Positions 32,603-44,945 of a stretch of DNA of 64,000 nucleotides are shown here, one piece after another. Under the pieces are notes generated by a model. The model was given only the letters and a program-made list of their open reading frames with translations, made no database searches and was not told the DNA's origin. Position numbers and translations under genes: made by a program. The stretch comes from Ramichloridium luteum (Eukaryota; Ascomycota; Dothideomycetes; Mycosphaerellales; Dissoconiaceae): positions 682,001-746,000 of the forward strand of contig MTSC01000003.1 in assembly GCA_002368545.1 (NCBI GenBank). Direction: 5' to 3'. Position 1 is the stretch's first letter, and each line of letters starts with the position of its first letter.

Positions 32603-34978
32603 ATGCGTGTCTCAAGCCTAGCCGCCATTGCCGGCCAGTGTCTGTTGACATCGGCCCAGATCATTGATCTCGCATTCATCAATGCTGAGCCGGATCCGAC
32701 CTACACTGTCGCCTTGGACGTGGCCTCGCAGACGATCGCCTACAACCAGGCATCTGCCATTGCTAGTGACCGCGCCGAGAGCGGAAGTGATAGTCCCTTG
32801 GATGTCGTCGTCACTGGACCGACAAAGCGCAACATCGGCATCTCCGGCCCAATCATTGAGGCCCGGCAAGCTGCCTGCGCCGCGGCTCCCTCTACCCCGA
32901 ACATCTACAATGCTACGTTGGACCCAGCCGAATCTTTCCTCGCAGACTCCAACCTTGCCCAGCAAGCACAGCAAGCTCAGACCCCGGCCGGCTACACCAA
33001 GACCTTCACCAATTTGAAGGCGGCATCGCAAGCGCATGGCTATATGGGGTATGTTATGAGTTGCAACGTGATATGCCAACTGTCAGAATCGTGCGCCTAA
33101 CTTTTGACCAGCTTCTCTCTTCTATCCTCGTACGACGCAGCTGCTTGTGCCGCCAAGTGCAACAAGGCAAAGCTGTGCCAGTCATTCAACATCTACTTCG
33201 AGCGGAGCCCCTCGCGAGTTCCAGGCACCACCTGCCCTAATCCCGCGGCAACGGGGAACATTTATTGCGTGCTGTGGGGTGGACCGGTCTATCCCGAGAA
33301 CACTAAGAATGTTGGACAGTGGCGCGCACAGTTCCATGTTGTCATTGCTGGCAGCAACGGATATACCTTGACTTCCGCCCTCGGCCCGAATAATGCCGCA
33401 GCCATTGATGCACCTCAGAATTGCAACAATGCGTCGACATTCTTGGGGATGCGTCTGTTCACTGACGGGGCGCCGTTCGACCCACAACGCTGCGCTGCCG
33501 TTTGCTCGGACACCAGCAGCTACAACATCAACAACAATCCCAATCCTAGCCAGGCACCCGCTCTTTGCAAGTTCTTCAATACCTATATCATTAGCAGGAA
33601 TTATGTCAGCCAAGGACAGTACTGCGCTCTGTACTCTCAATACTGGGATCCGGCCGTCTACGCAACGAACTTTGGTCAAAATGATACCAGTGGAAACCGT
33701 TATACCATCTCCTCGAGCGTGTTCTTCAAGAACGCTACTGACGTGGCCACACCTGTCTGCCCGGCTGATGTGCAGACACTTCAGCAAGATCCTGCAGCAG
33801 GTGCTTTCTGCACGTCGTACAACAGCGTCGTCGCTCCCGTCACAACCGTGACCGTCACCAGCGGTACAACTACTGTTCAGCGTTGCGCAGCCGCATCAAC
33901 TACGCTGGCAGCCCGAAAGCGGGATGCTGCTGCTGGCGAATTTGTGGAGGCCGTTCTCGCCGTCTATCCGGAGAAGGTGAATGCCCACTCCACCGGTACC
34001 GCTGCGTCTGTGACTATCGCTGCTGAGTCCATCACTGTGGCCGCTGCCCTCGCGTCGGCTACTTCGCAAGCAGCAAGCTCGCTTGGAGTCACGATCACCA
34101 GTAGTGCCGTTCTTACGACTACGACTCCAGCAGCCCATCGCCGACAAGTTTTGGCGACTCCCAGTGTCCTACAAAGCCGTGATCCTCGCGAAATTTCGTC
34201 CGTTTGCTCTCGAGTCGCGACTGGCGCCAGCACCACCACCCAAACCGTGCAAGCCACCGAGACCAGCGACGCAAACTGCGCTCAATACCCTTCGGTCTGC
34301 ACAGATGGCTCTACCCCTAGTCTGCTGTTTGGAGACTTCAATCAGGCATCCCAAAGCTACGACGACTACTCCACGACCGTTGAGCTGCCCTTTCCGATTT
34401 GCATCTACGACTCCTGCTCGTCCACTGTGCATCCAACAACCAATGGCCTCATTACTCTCGGCGATTTCGCGACTGCCACGTACACTAATTACCCGATTCC
34501 GGTTGGCTTTGACGGAGGATACTCGACTCCCGCGCTCTACGTCTTTTGGGACGATTTGTACATCTATGCTGGCCAACGCCACTACATGGACTACAGCATC
34601 TGTGGCACGCCCGGTTCCCGCAGCGTGACATTCGACTGGCGCATGGGGCGCTACGCTGCGCCATCCAACGGGCCCTTGTACAGCTTCAGCGCGACCTTCT
34701 ACGAGGCGCAGCCGAGCCGCGTCTTCCTGCAGTACTTCGGCACGACCGATCAGGGCAGCTCCGCAACGGTCGGCATGCAAGGCCATCGGGCTGGTCAAGG
34801 TAAATCGCCTTCCCTTCTGACTGAAAGGAGATTTCTTGCAATTACTGACCATTATCAACCAGATCTATCCTACCAGTACTCATACAACCAGCCCGTGATC
34901 ACCAACGGCCTCAGTCTGATTTTCGACCCTGCGGCAGGCTACTTTGGTCAGCCTCAGTCCAGCAATCACACTATGTGA
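32603..34978 (+). CDS. Secreted cysteine-rich modular protein (PAN/Apple-like)
   Basis: Exons are 32603..33048, 33112..34799 and 34863..34978, both introns 63 nt, giving 749 residues. An N-terminal signal peptide (about 1-18, ending TSAQ) indicates secretion. A Lys-Arg at 75-76 and another KRD within LAARKRDAA are candidate Kex2 sites. Two cysteine modules follow: AACAAKCNKAKLCQSFNIYF (about 158-177) with CVLWGGPV, and CAAVCSD ... CKFFNTYIIS ... YCALYS. They look like the PAN/Apple-like modules common in ascomycete surface proteins. A Thr/Ser/Ala-rich linker leads to a C-terminal beta-rich domain (from about 555: SLLFGDFNQASQSYDD ... YVFWDDLYIY ... SATVGMQGHRAGQ). Several N-glycosylation sequons are present. 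No catalytic motif is seen; a cell-surface or wall-binding role is inference. The second intron is stop-free and in frame. Confidence 0.82.
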
Positions 34979-35861
34979 TCGTTTGAGGGCGCACACTCAT
35001 GAAACGACTCCGAAGCAAAGAGTAGATTGTTCGGATTCTCGGTCAAGCGAAAACAAAATTTGGAAGTTATTTCATTGATCTTGGCTAAAAGCTGTCACTA
35101 CCTTATTGTATTTGGCTTGATTTAGCAACGAATAGAACGTCCGAGTCTGACAATCCCTATCACGAGTCTGAAGAAGGCAAGGGAATGGCAACCTGCGTTG
35201 GACAGGTTGGAACCCCTAAACAGACACGGCTGTCATGACATACGTGATTTGCGACTCGAAAACGATATCGGTGCATTCAAGGCACGATATGAGTAACACA
35301 GTTTGGCCAGTACAAAGGTGAGACTCTTATTTCGGGTTGCATATGCAATCTCGCCATGGCCGAAACACATCAAATCATCTTGGAATCGTGGATATAAAAG
35401 ATGGTCGCTGCAATTCAGAATGACGTTTGCAAAAAAGTGACGATTAATTGAAAACAATGACCTGCGCATGGATTCCTGTCGTCGAGAATCTCGTCGGGAG
35501 CGTTCCACTTGCATCATAGCATGTAAAATTTTGGTCACGTGCATGCCGCGACCGGCGCGCTCCATTCCCGTCATAACAGCGCAGGTAACGGGAATGTCAG
35601 CGACAGCACCAAGAAATTTTGGGTGATCATCACGCCATTAAAATCATCGAAGCGTGATTACGATTCTTTTCAACATCGCTCGCGTAAAAGTCGAGCACCT
35701 ATGCGAATGACCAGATTCAATCGACCTGCCCACCTCGACCTACAATCTTGCTGAATGCGCCTCGGCTACCGCAACCTCAGGACGGCGGAGCACCCGCGAC
35801 AGCGGTGATCATCACTGCACAGCTTCAACACAGTAGAGCGCGCGCGACGCTCGAATTCGCC
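34979..35861. other. Intergenic, upstream of nup2
   Basis: Gap of 883 bp holding the secreted-protein 3' end and the nup2 promoter. No coding feature is recognised. Confidence 0.5.
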
Positions 35862-38800
35862 ATGAATAAACGCGGGGCGGGCCCGGGTTTTGGTGATGGC
35901 GAGGAGCGCTATGGCGGCCAGCGAGTACAAGAGCAGGAGGAGGAGCGGCCAGCAAAGGCAACGGCGGCGCAAATGGCCAAGAGAAAGTACGTTGACCACA
36001 GAGACGCGGCGACGAGGCCCACTGTCTTCTTGCGCGAGACCAAAGGGCTGCATGTCGATGTCAGACTGCGTCTACGACACGCGCTGAGCATGGCATGAGC
36101 GCGTGGGTATTTTTTGGGCGTCCGGGCACATCACTTTACGATATGGACGAGCACGAACATTGGAATGGCAAGGCCTGAAGACGGCATGGGTCGGCGGGCC
36201 ACCGTCAGCTGAAAGCTGCCTTCGATTTCGAATGTCGATCTACTCGAGCTCTAGGAGGATCCATCGTACTGTTGATGGGCTTGCCAGAAAGCCTGTGTTG
36301 TTGCTGCATTCGCTATGAATCGCACAACGCTCAGAACGCGTGTCGCAGATGCCATGGGCCACTCGTCGCGTGCTCAAAGGAACATGAAACCATACTGACT
36401 TTTCCATCACAGAATTGCGCAGGCCAAGACCCGGAGACCCCGAAGCGAGTCACCAGCAGTATTTGGGGACAACCCAGTCAGTTTCGGTCAATCATTTACA
36501 ACACCTCAGCCTTCAAGCTTCACGTTTGGTGGAGAGAGCTCCAATCCGCCCTCTTTCGGTTCCTCAGTACAACCTTCAAACGGCGTGAGCCAGTCAAACG
36601 GAGGTGGCTTTTTTGGACAGTCCACATCCACATTCGGCTCAGGGTTTGGCTCTAATTCTCAGTCCAATGGTTTCGCCCCCTCAACTTCCTCCATCTTCAA
36701 CAGCGCGCCTGCTCAGAACGGGAATGGGTTCTTCGGCACCTCGCAATCGACTCAACCAGCATCTCAATCTACGACAAGCGGTAGCTTCTTCTCTGACTTC
36801 GGAAGCTCGCAACAAGGAACTGCCCAAAACGGGATCTCCGGTGCACCGACACCTGCGCAAACCTCAACAACTACCAACGCATTTTCTGGATTCTTGTCGA
36901 AGCCAACGGAGAATAAAAGCACCAGTTTCTCATTCGGAAGCTCAAACACTGAGGCCTCAAAACCAACCACTTCAAACATATTCGGTGCAGCAAACCAGAA
37001 CGGACAACAAGCGCCGAAACCTGCAAACGGCAATATTTTCGGAGCAGCTTCGCAGGCATCCACGTTAGGGAATGCGGACTCCAGTCAGAAGTCTGGTTCG
37101 TCGCTGTTTGGAACACCGGCTCCACAGACCACTACTGGCAATCTTTTCTCACTGCAGAACCAGTCTTCACAAAAGGATGAATCGACACCGAAGCCTGCGG
37201 AGTCTACTACCAGCTTATTCTCATCTGCCACGCCCAAAGCGACTTTCACAGGTGGTAATATCTTCGGCGCCGCACCTAATGCCCCAGCCACGATTACGGA
37301 GACACCCAAGCCCGCCAGTTCTGCATCAATGTTTGACTCCATTGATACATCAAAGGCCAGCGAGAGAGCTGCCTCACCAGGCTTATTTGGTGCAAGCGCG
37401 TCGACAAGCACGACTCCAGCTCCTGAGGCCGGGGCAAGCCTGTTTGACAGCGTCCGAAAGGTGAACAAGATGCCTCACAATCTCTTTACCGCCGGCCAGA
37501 CGGAAGCAACACCATCCACATCTAGCAACATGTTCAGTGCAATGAATGCAACCCCTCAACCGAATGGCGACAAGAGCACAGTCAGCGCTCCAGCCCCCAA
37601 GACTCCCGCATTCGCTGGATTTGGTCAAAGTGCAAGTGGAAAGCCGACTTCACTCTTTTCTGGGACACAGCAGGCCGACTCGCAAACACCGAGGTCGACA
37701 AGCAACATCTTTAGTGGATTCACTTCTACCGCACCACCAAGTACTCCCAGTATCAACTTTGGCACAGCTGCGAAAGAGACCAGTACCTCAAACATGTTCG
37801 CGCTTGGACAAGGCTCACAGCCCGGCGCGTCAAGCAGCGAGGGCACCAGCGAAGCGTCGAAGACCGCTTCGACACCCAGCCTTTTCAATCACATTGGTCA
37901 AACAAAGACTCCGTCAGTCAGTGATGCAGCCGGTGGGGCAGCCGCCAATAACAAGAGTGACTCTGCCTTCACAGGTGGATTTGGTATTGCGCAGACGCCA
38001 TCAACGGCCGTGAAACCGGCGCAGCCAACATTCGCATTTGGATCAACTACACCGACGACTGCTGTCCCAACGTCTGAGGTACAGGCAAACACTAGTCAGC
38101 CAGTCACTGCGCCTTCTTCCTTCCAGCCCACTCAAGAGAGCAGTAACAAGAGCGCCGCACCAGTATTCTCTACAGGGCCGAAGACTACTACACCTGCCTT
38201 TGGTGTGACGCCCAGTGCAACCAAAGATGCAACATCGTCTGCCACCGTGCCACTTTCGGCAGCCCAAAAAGCGAGCTTCAAGCATCTCAATCGCGCGTTC
38301 CTTGCAAAAGTCCAACGACAAGATCTGGAGACGGACTGGACATCGCTTCTCAACTACTATGCTCGGCAGGCTGCAGTCATTCAGAAGAAGCCTGCTCCTC
38401 CCGATCTGACTTCGGCGCCTGCTTCGTTGACCGCGAAGAACGGAACTTCTGCTGCCAAGCCTAGCGCCGTTGCTGGTGCACAAACGCCGTTCAAGTCAAC
38501 TTCAAATCTCTTCAACTATGCTCCGAGTACTGCACCCCCAGTGCGTGCACAGCCGGTCGCCAATGATGGATCGACTGGATTGGCTGTGCCGGCCACAGAG
38601 AAGCGATCTCGGCCGAATGACACGGCTTATCCCAAACTCCCAGCCAATGCAAGCTCAACTTCTAAGCTGTTCGCTGCTGCGCTTGACAAGCCGAAGGGCT
38701 CAGCCGATGCGGCGTCGACCTCAACTGCTCCAGCAGCACCGAAGGCTGGTGGCTTCATGCCCAAATTTACCACAGGTGCTGCCCCAGGCAATTTCCTAGC

Positions 38801-39758
38801 CGCCTTTGGTCAGACTGCTGCCAAAGCAGACGAGGAGGCACGGGAGAAACGGCGCATGGATGACTATGACAGCGAAGAAGAAACACTCGAGGAGTGGGAG
38901 AAAAGAGACAAGGAGGAGCAGGCGGCAAAACGTGCCAAGATCGAGGAGGCTGCAAAGCAAGCCAAGGGTTTCGTTCTCAACGCCACGTCGACAGAACAAA
39001 ACGGTTCTAAGCCAGCCACAACAAGCTTATTCTCGTCAATCTCGAAAGCAAACACTCCCTCATTCAGCACGCCAGCACCGGCTAAGCCTCCAGGATCGGA
39101 GAACTTGTTCAGCTTCTTGTCCCAGAAGAAGCCGGAGAGCACCACCACGGCTGCCTCAAATGTCTTCAGCACAGGGAGTTCGACTTCTCTTTTCTCCGCT
39201 GGCGGCAACACGCTCACGCCTGCTGCTCCGTCAAGCCTAGGTGGCAAATCACCGCTCGGCGCAACCTCCGGAACAAGCACTCCTGTCACCACCACTGACG
39301 CAGCCTCCGGTGCTGCTGATGAGCGCAGCGACGATGAAGGGGCAGAGGAGCCTGTCGAGCAGGCGGCTGATATGTCTGCACTGCTGCCAGAAGAGAGGGA
39401 GAACCAAGAAATCCTTTTCGAGCTCCCGGCTGAGAGGAAGAGCCGTGCTTACGCCGTGGAGGCGAACAAAGAGGGCAAGAAGGTTCCCGTCTCCAAAGGT
39501 ATCGGCAAACCATATATCTTGAAGAGCAAGATCACTGGTCGTTCACGACTGCTGTTCAAGATTGAGACCGGAAAAGCCGTCATGAACTACGATGTTGTTC
39601 AAGGCGGCAAATACGGCGTCAACAAGAAGACCACCTTCGGACCTTTCCTCGACCACATCTACTCCAAGGAACCAAAACTGACCCAATTCCAATTGAACTT
39701 CTCGAGTGAGGATTATGCTAATAAATTGTTTAAAGTGCTGGAGGAAGCAGCCAAATAA
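35862..39758 (+). CDS. nup2: FG nucleoporin with RanBP1 domain, Nup2
   Basis: Mobile nuclear-basket nucleoporin that binds Ran-GTP and importin alpha to speed cargo release. Exons are 35862..35986 and 36413..39758, joined across an unusually long 426-nt intron (GTACGT...CACAG, phase 2), giving 1156 residues. Exon 1 encodes a charged N-terminus (MNKRGAGPGFGDGEER ... ATAAQMAKRK) that continues in exon 2 as IAQAKTRRPRSESP, a basic stretch likely to bind importin alpha or act as an NLS. Residues about 60-950 are low-complexity Ser/Thr/Ala sequence with many FG, SLFG and NIFG repeats. The C-terminal RanBP1 domain (about 1030-1150) reads EILFELPAERKSRAYAVEA ... GRSRLLFKIETGKAVMNY. The domain is closer to Nup2/Nup50 than to RanBP1. 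First in-frame ATG chosen. Confidence 0.92.
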
Positions 39759-40640
39759 TCTCTTTTTTTTTTCTTTCAGTTGACGCGGCTGCGTCCTTGA
39801 CGGGCACATTCTAGCAGCTGTGGGCTTCTTCAGGCACAACTGTACAAAATTTATCAGGCATAGCATTGCGCGGCGCAGGATGCTTTTGGACGCGTTTTCA
39901 TAGCGGAAAACTTCTTTCTTCGCATGCAAACCTTTTTGTTGCGAGCGTTATGTCGCCGAGTGGTTCAACCATTCTCGCCTGTGTATAGGGACAGAGATCA
40001 TACATTTCAGGATTACTTTCACTTGTCGAGCGATGTCAGTCATTCCGTTTCTCGAGCTGTTTTCGTCTCGACCGATCGTCTCAGTCACTCCTGCCTTGCA
40101 GCGGCTGCGGATGGATTATCCGGTCATTGACCCTTGAATGTCCATTTTACTCTTGTCATATAAATCTAATTCCTGTTTATGGTCGCGAAGACATGAGGCT
40201 GGCGGCCGACTGTATCCCAAATATGGTCCGAGTTCAACTGAGCTTTGTCCAGACGTGTCGTTGAACTCGTCCCATGACATTGACATTTACCAATCCTCGT
40301 AATACATAACACCGATACACTCGTAACCGGATTGATCGTAATACATTGTTTGTTCTTATTTATTGCCGGTCGTACGCGTGTACTTCAATAGAACAAGGCA
40401 ATTTATCGGGTCAAAATTCAATTAGCCTAATAGAGAACACACTTTACAGCCCCACCACAGCTCATACTCGAGCTTCGGTAATTGGAATGCTGCAACGACG
40501 GCCATTGTCGGCATCTGCTAACAATGACAGCAGTTTTATAATGTTGCCTTCCTTCCTTTGATCGCTCAGAATCTCACATTGAGGTCACAACAAAGATCAA
40601 ATCTTACCGATTCCGTTTGAACGATACGCAGAGGCAGACG
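39759..40640. other. Intergenic, nup2 3' side and aldolase promoter
   Basis: Gap of 882 bp. A T-rich run follows the nup2 stop (about 39762-39778). Otherwise AT-richer sequence without recognisable features. Confidence 0.55.
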
Positions 40641-41726
40641 ATGGCAGCGAATCCCGCTTCTCCCCCGCCCAAGGGCATCTACGTGCCGGTGCCGACGTTC
40701 TTCGCCGCCGAGGGCAGTGCCGAATATGACGCGGTTTCGCCACCGTTAGACCTCAAGGCACAGTCGGCGCATTCGCTCTTCCTCGCCAAGGGTGGAGTCA
40801 AGGGCCTCGTCATTCTCGGCAGCACGGGCGAAGCCATCTTCGTGCGGAGTCACGAGCGCAGTGAGTTGATCAAGAGTCAACGGAAAGCGTTGGACGATGC
40901 CGGCTTCACGGACCGCCTGATAATCGCCGGTACGGCGACGCAGAACATCGATGATACGGTTGAGATGATCAAGGCGGACAAGGAGGCAGGTGCAGTCTAC
41001 GCCATGGTCCTCGGGCCGGGATACTTTGCGCCGTCGACCAGTCAGATCGGAATCCAGAAGTGGTTCGAGGCAGTCGCCGATCGAGCCTCTCTGCCCATCC
41101 TCATGTAAGTGTCACGGAACGACGTGCGAGCGGGAGATCCTAGGGTCAGTGCTGACGGTCACCCAAGCTATCACTACCCCGGAGTCACCAACAACCTCTA
41201 CATCGCGCCCGCGACCTTCGAGAAGCTGGCCGCGCACCCGAACATCGTCGGCACGAAACTCTCACACGGCATCATCGACGATCAGACGCTGATCGCCTCG
41301 TCGCCTCGCATCGACCATGAGCACTTCTATGTCTTCACCGGGCTCGGCCAGAACCTGCTGCCGGTGCTCACGATCGGCGGCGTCGCCGCTATCGACGCGC
41401 TGGCGGGCATCTTCCCTCGGGTCGTCGTGCGTCTATTCCAGATGTTCCAGAGCAGCTCCGCCGTCGGCATCAGCAAGGCGCATATTGATGAGATGCGGGA
41501 CTTGCAATATCGAATCTGCGAGGGCGAGAAGATCGTTGTGCGATGGGGCGTCGTCGGTACAAAGGAGGCGCTCGGTCGCGTATGGGGAATTGGCGATCCC
41601 AAGGGTGGAAGACTTCCACTGGCCGGAGGTTTCGAAGACGGAGACCGGGAATGGAGCAAGTGGGAGAAGACCTTCGAAGGTCTCAAGCAGTTGGAGGAGA
41701 AGTTTGCTGCGGAGGAGAAGTCTTGA
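40641..41726 (+). CDS. DapA/NanA-family class I aldolase
   Basis: Schiff-base aldolase or synthase of the dihydrodipicolinate synthase superfamily. Exons are 40641..41104 and 41168..41726, with a 63-nt intron (GTAAGT...CCAAG, branch-like CTGAC, phase 2), giving 340 residues. The ATG at 40641 is the first in the frame. GSTGEA (60-65) is the pyruvate-carboxylate loop, usually GTTGE. The splice restores LPILIYHYPGVTNN with catalytic Tyr156, and NIVGTKLSHG places the Schiff-base Lys185; the Tyr-Lys spacing of 29 fits the family. Fungi make lysine by the aminoadipate route, so this is not lysine DapA. Known fungal members cleave sugar-acid derivatives (2-keto-3-deoxy acids) or 4-hydroxy-2-oxoglutarate. 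The exact substrate is unknown. Not adjacent to any sugar-acid gene. Confidence 0.9.
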
Positions 41727-44700
41727 AGAAATTCGCTGTATTCGTTTCCTCAGGTGTCAGTCAAGTTCTTCACATTGATGTGGCGCGAGTCATTGATGAA
41801 GCATTTTCGCGTGCTCCGTGATGGCCATTGACAAGTGTGCATCGTTGGTGGAGCCTGGATGCATGTTGTGTGCTGTGATGACGTGTGTAATACCACCTTC
41901 CTCCTGGAGATGTGATGTGCAGATACCAAAAGTCGACGATGAAAGTAACACGGAGTGCTGTCCGGCGTAATCTCGAGGATCGGATACAATAGGAACAGGA
42001 CCAACCGTTGTAGATCGCGGAATGTGACGAGCCTGCATAGCGTGATGCAGACCTCCCAACGATTGTCGTTGTTGCGCGTCGCGATGTGGATATGGGCAGA
42101 ACTAGCGTTGGAGCGTTCACTGTCTGGCGTGGAGGGTAAGATGTGATCGGAATCATAGCATCGTGGCTTTGTCAGTGGGGGGGCATGCTGGCACGGCTGG
42201 TTCGCCGTGATGATTGCGACGCCTCAGGCCGGGCGGCACGCTTTGTAAGTCGTGCGTTTGCCGCCGGCGCTGGTCAAGTGCCCGCGCGAGGAGGGGATTG
42301 CGCGTCTGGAAAGCTCTGCCGTCCCGCGCACGCCGCGCCGAATCTGGCCGACTTCGCGACGTTGGTCGCTAAAATCTTGGGACCGACGTTGCGCGAGGGC
42401 GATTGTCGATGGTGGAGAACCTTGAACAGCGAGCGAAACTAGGCCGTCGTCGCCAGCGCAAAGGCGTGAACTGTTCGGTCCAAGCCTCCCGCGCTTCGTC
42501 TGCGTGCTATCTGGCAATCGGGGCGGCCGTGGAGAGTTCCAAGATCTAGGACGAGGCCGTCGATGAACGTCAGACGGGCGACGACTTCTTCGGGGCTAGG
42601 AGACGGACTCGCGCCAGTGACCACTTCGGTAGGATCGCTCTGTACATGTGAGTGAGAACTAGCGTGACGAGAAGGCCGGACAACGGCATGCACGTACACG
42701 AGAAGCCACCAGCACTACCGTGTCCTGTTTGGGTGCGCCAACTGAAGCTACAACACATGGGTGTCGATAGTGGGCTACGCGCTGCCGTGTACCCATCAGT
42801 GGTGGCAGACAGATTATTGGACGGCATGGGAGCAGGCAGCCTGGTCTGTTGAGCTGTCGCTGTACGATGATCGAAGGCTGCCATGTGGTACTCAATAGCA
42901 CTATGCAGTTGTATACAGCGCAGGTACCACACCTCTTGTGGCGTCCAAAGCATCGTTTGGCCCGATGAGCGCGTCGGCTGAGATTGCGGAGCAACACCGG
43001 TCTTCGGAAGGAGACATGGCCTGATGTGCCACAAAGAGGAAAGGGCTCACATGAGCTCCAGTCCGAAGAGGCTCCGCGTTCGAGAAATACGGGAAGGATG
43101 ACTCTGCAGCATTACCATGTGTCAAGGCGTCTTTTGCTTTGTCCCGATCGTGCAGCACATGCTGACTGGACGGTGGGAAAGCTCCGTCGAGATCGTGGTA
43201 GCGAGAAAATTTAGATGCTTTGCCAGGCCTATTGCAGCGCTGTGGCACGAATAGTCGACCCCCTCTTTTATCAGACTTTCCGACCACGGGTACTGGGGCT
43301 GGGCGCAGCATTCCAACTCGCTGCCAATATCTTCGACGGCCCGCCCGGACACACGACATCTCTCACACGGCGAACCCTAGTACACTTGCTTGTCGCAGAA
43401 GTGGACTCCGCCAATGCAGTGGCGGGTCTTGTCCCTCCAGTGAAAATGGAGGCGTTTTGCAGTAGGTGACTGCTTCAATGAATGCTCCACTGGTCGTTCG
43501 ATTGCCCACTGGAGCTTCCTAATCGGAATGCCTTGCTGATCCGATCTGCAACAACATATGCTTTCCCGTGCAAGCGTTCCTGCTTATTATTCTTTCCATT
43601 CTGGTATGACTGGCCATGTGCGGGGCATGCAGTCTGTACGGTGCAATGAGGCCGCTCCAAACCGGAGTCCCTGGTTGTTAATTCCTCTTTAGAGTTTCGC
43701 TGAAGAGCGCGCAGAGGCGGCGGCGGGAACGGGCGGGCACCAAAGCACGCAACAGTGGAGGCCAGCCTACGCATGCGAGATCAACCCTCTCAAACCCCTC
43801 ATGCATCATGCAGCATGCCTGCATCCCGTGCATGCCGTGCAGACCTAGGATCTTTTCGCGCCGCTGCACAAAAAATTTTCGTCTGCGTGCTCTTGTGCAA
43901 ATGTGTGTGGAACGAGAAGTCAAAGAGCGCGCCACAGCGCTCAATGGGCTGCACACGAAGGAGGGCAATTTGCGGATGGGCAGTCTTTGGAAGGTGTCCA
44001 GAACATCGACGTGCAGTTGACGACGCACGACAGCCAGACAACCATTGTGGAATGCTTACTTAGAATTGCATCCTCGGCGTGGTTGTTGCCACAACCTCGT
44101 ACCAACAGTGCATGGACGTGCGGCTCTGACTCCAGCACCTGACCACTACCCTTGGAGGAGAGCCGAGCGGCTACGGCGATGATGTGTCGCCATGATGTCC
44201 TACGATCGTCGCGCAGAGCCGTGCGGCACAAGGTCGCCGAGCGGAAGCCTCGGCGACCATAACAGACCCCGTAGCTCAGGAGAGACACGCATGTATGACC
44301 TGATATGTTGGTCATGAACGCAGAGAACCCGTGCACAATCGTTTGGGGTACGTGACATTCTATGCAGAATGTCAATCTTCATTTGCGAGCGCCATCATGG
44401 CAGACCAATTGATATTATACAAAACATATTCTGTCCTTATGCCGCTCCTGGTGATTTTCCCCCACCAGAGCTACGCGCGTGGCAAAAGCAAAAAATAAAT
44501 CCAAAAGTCCACCCAAAGCCACATTGCTCCGTGACGCGTGGTCACTCTTGAATGTCGTAGTAAAAAGATCCATCCACCAGGCTTTTCTCCTACCAGCTTT
44601 TTCCCCCAGTAAACCCAGACCTACGCCGCGGTTTCCAGTACATGTGATGAGAATGCTCTTGGACAAGAGTAGCAGAGCAGAAGAGGAAGAAAACTTTTGC

Positions 44701-44945
44701 CGGATCTGCATCGTCTCCCGAGGGAGTGGGGCTCGGCGCCCTCAGTGCACAGGTGTGATGCCTATGTTCTGGCTGTCGGTGCGCAGTCCGGCGTCATCTA
44801 CGTCTATGCATAGAGACAGATGCGAGAAAGGATGTAGCATGTGTCGGCCGTGAAAGTCGGTTCATCATTTAAATTCGCAAGATCAGCCTGCACAAGCGTG
44901 TGCACGCGAAGTTCATCATAGTCGTGAGGCGTGAAGAATGTTGTA
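41727..44945. other. 3.2 kb gene-free interval, convergent
   Basis: Lies between convergent genes (aldolase and Cps1-like). Frames up to about 154 codons occur on both strands, but none resembles a family and I could not splice any. No tRNA cloverleaf or transposon ends were found by eye. Confidence 0.5.
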
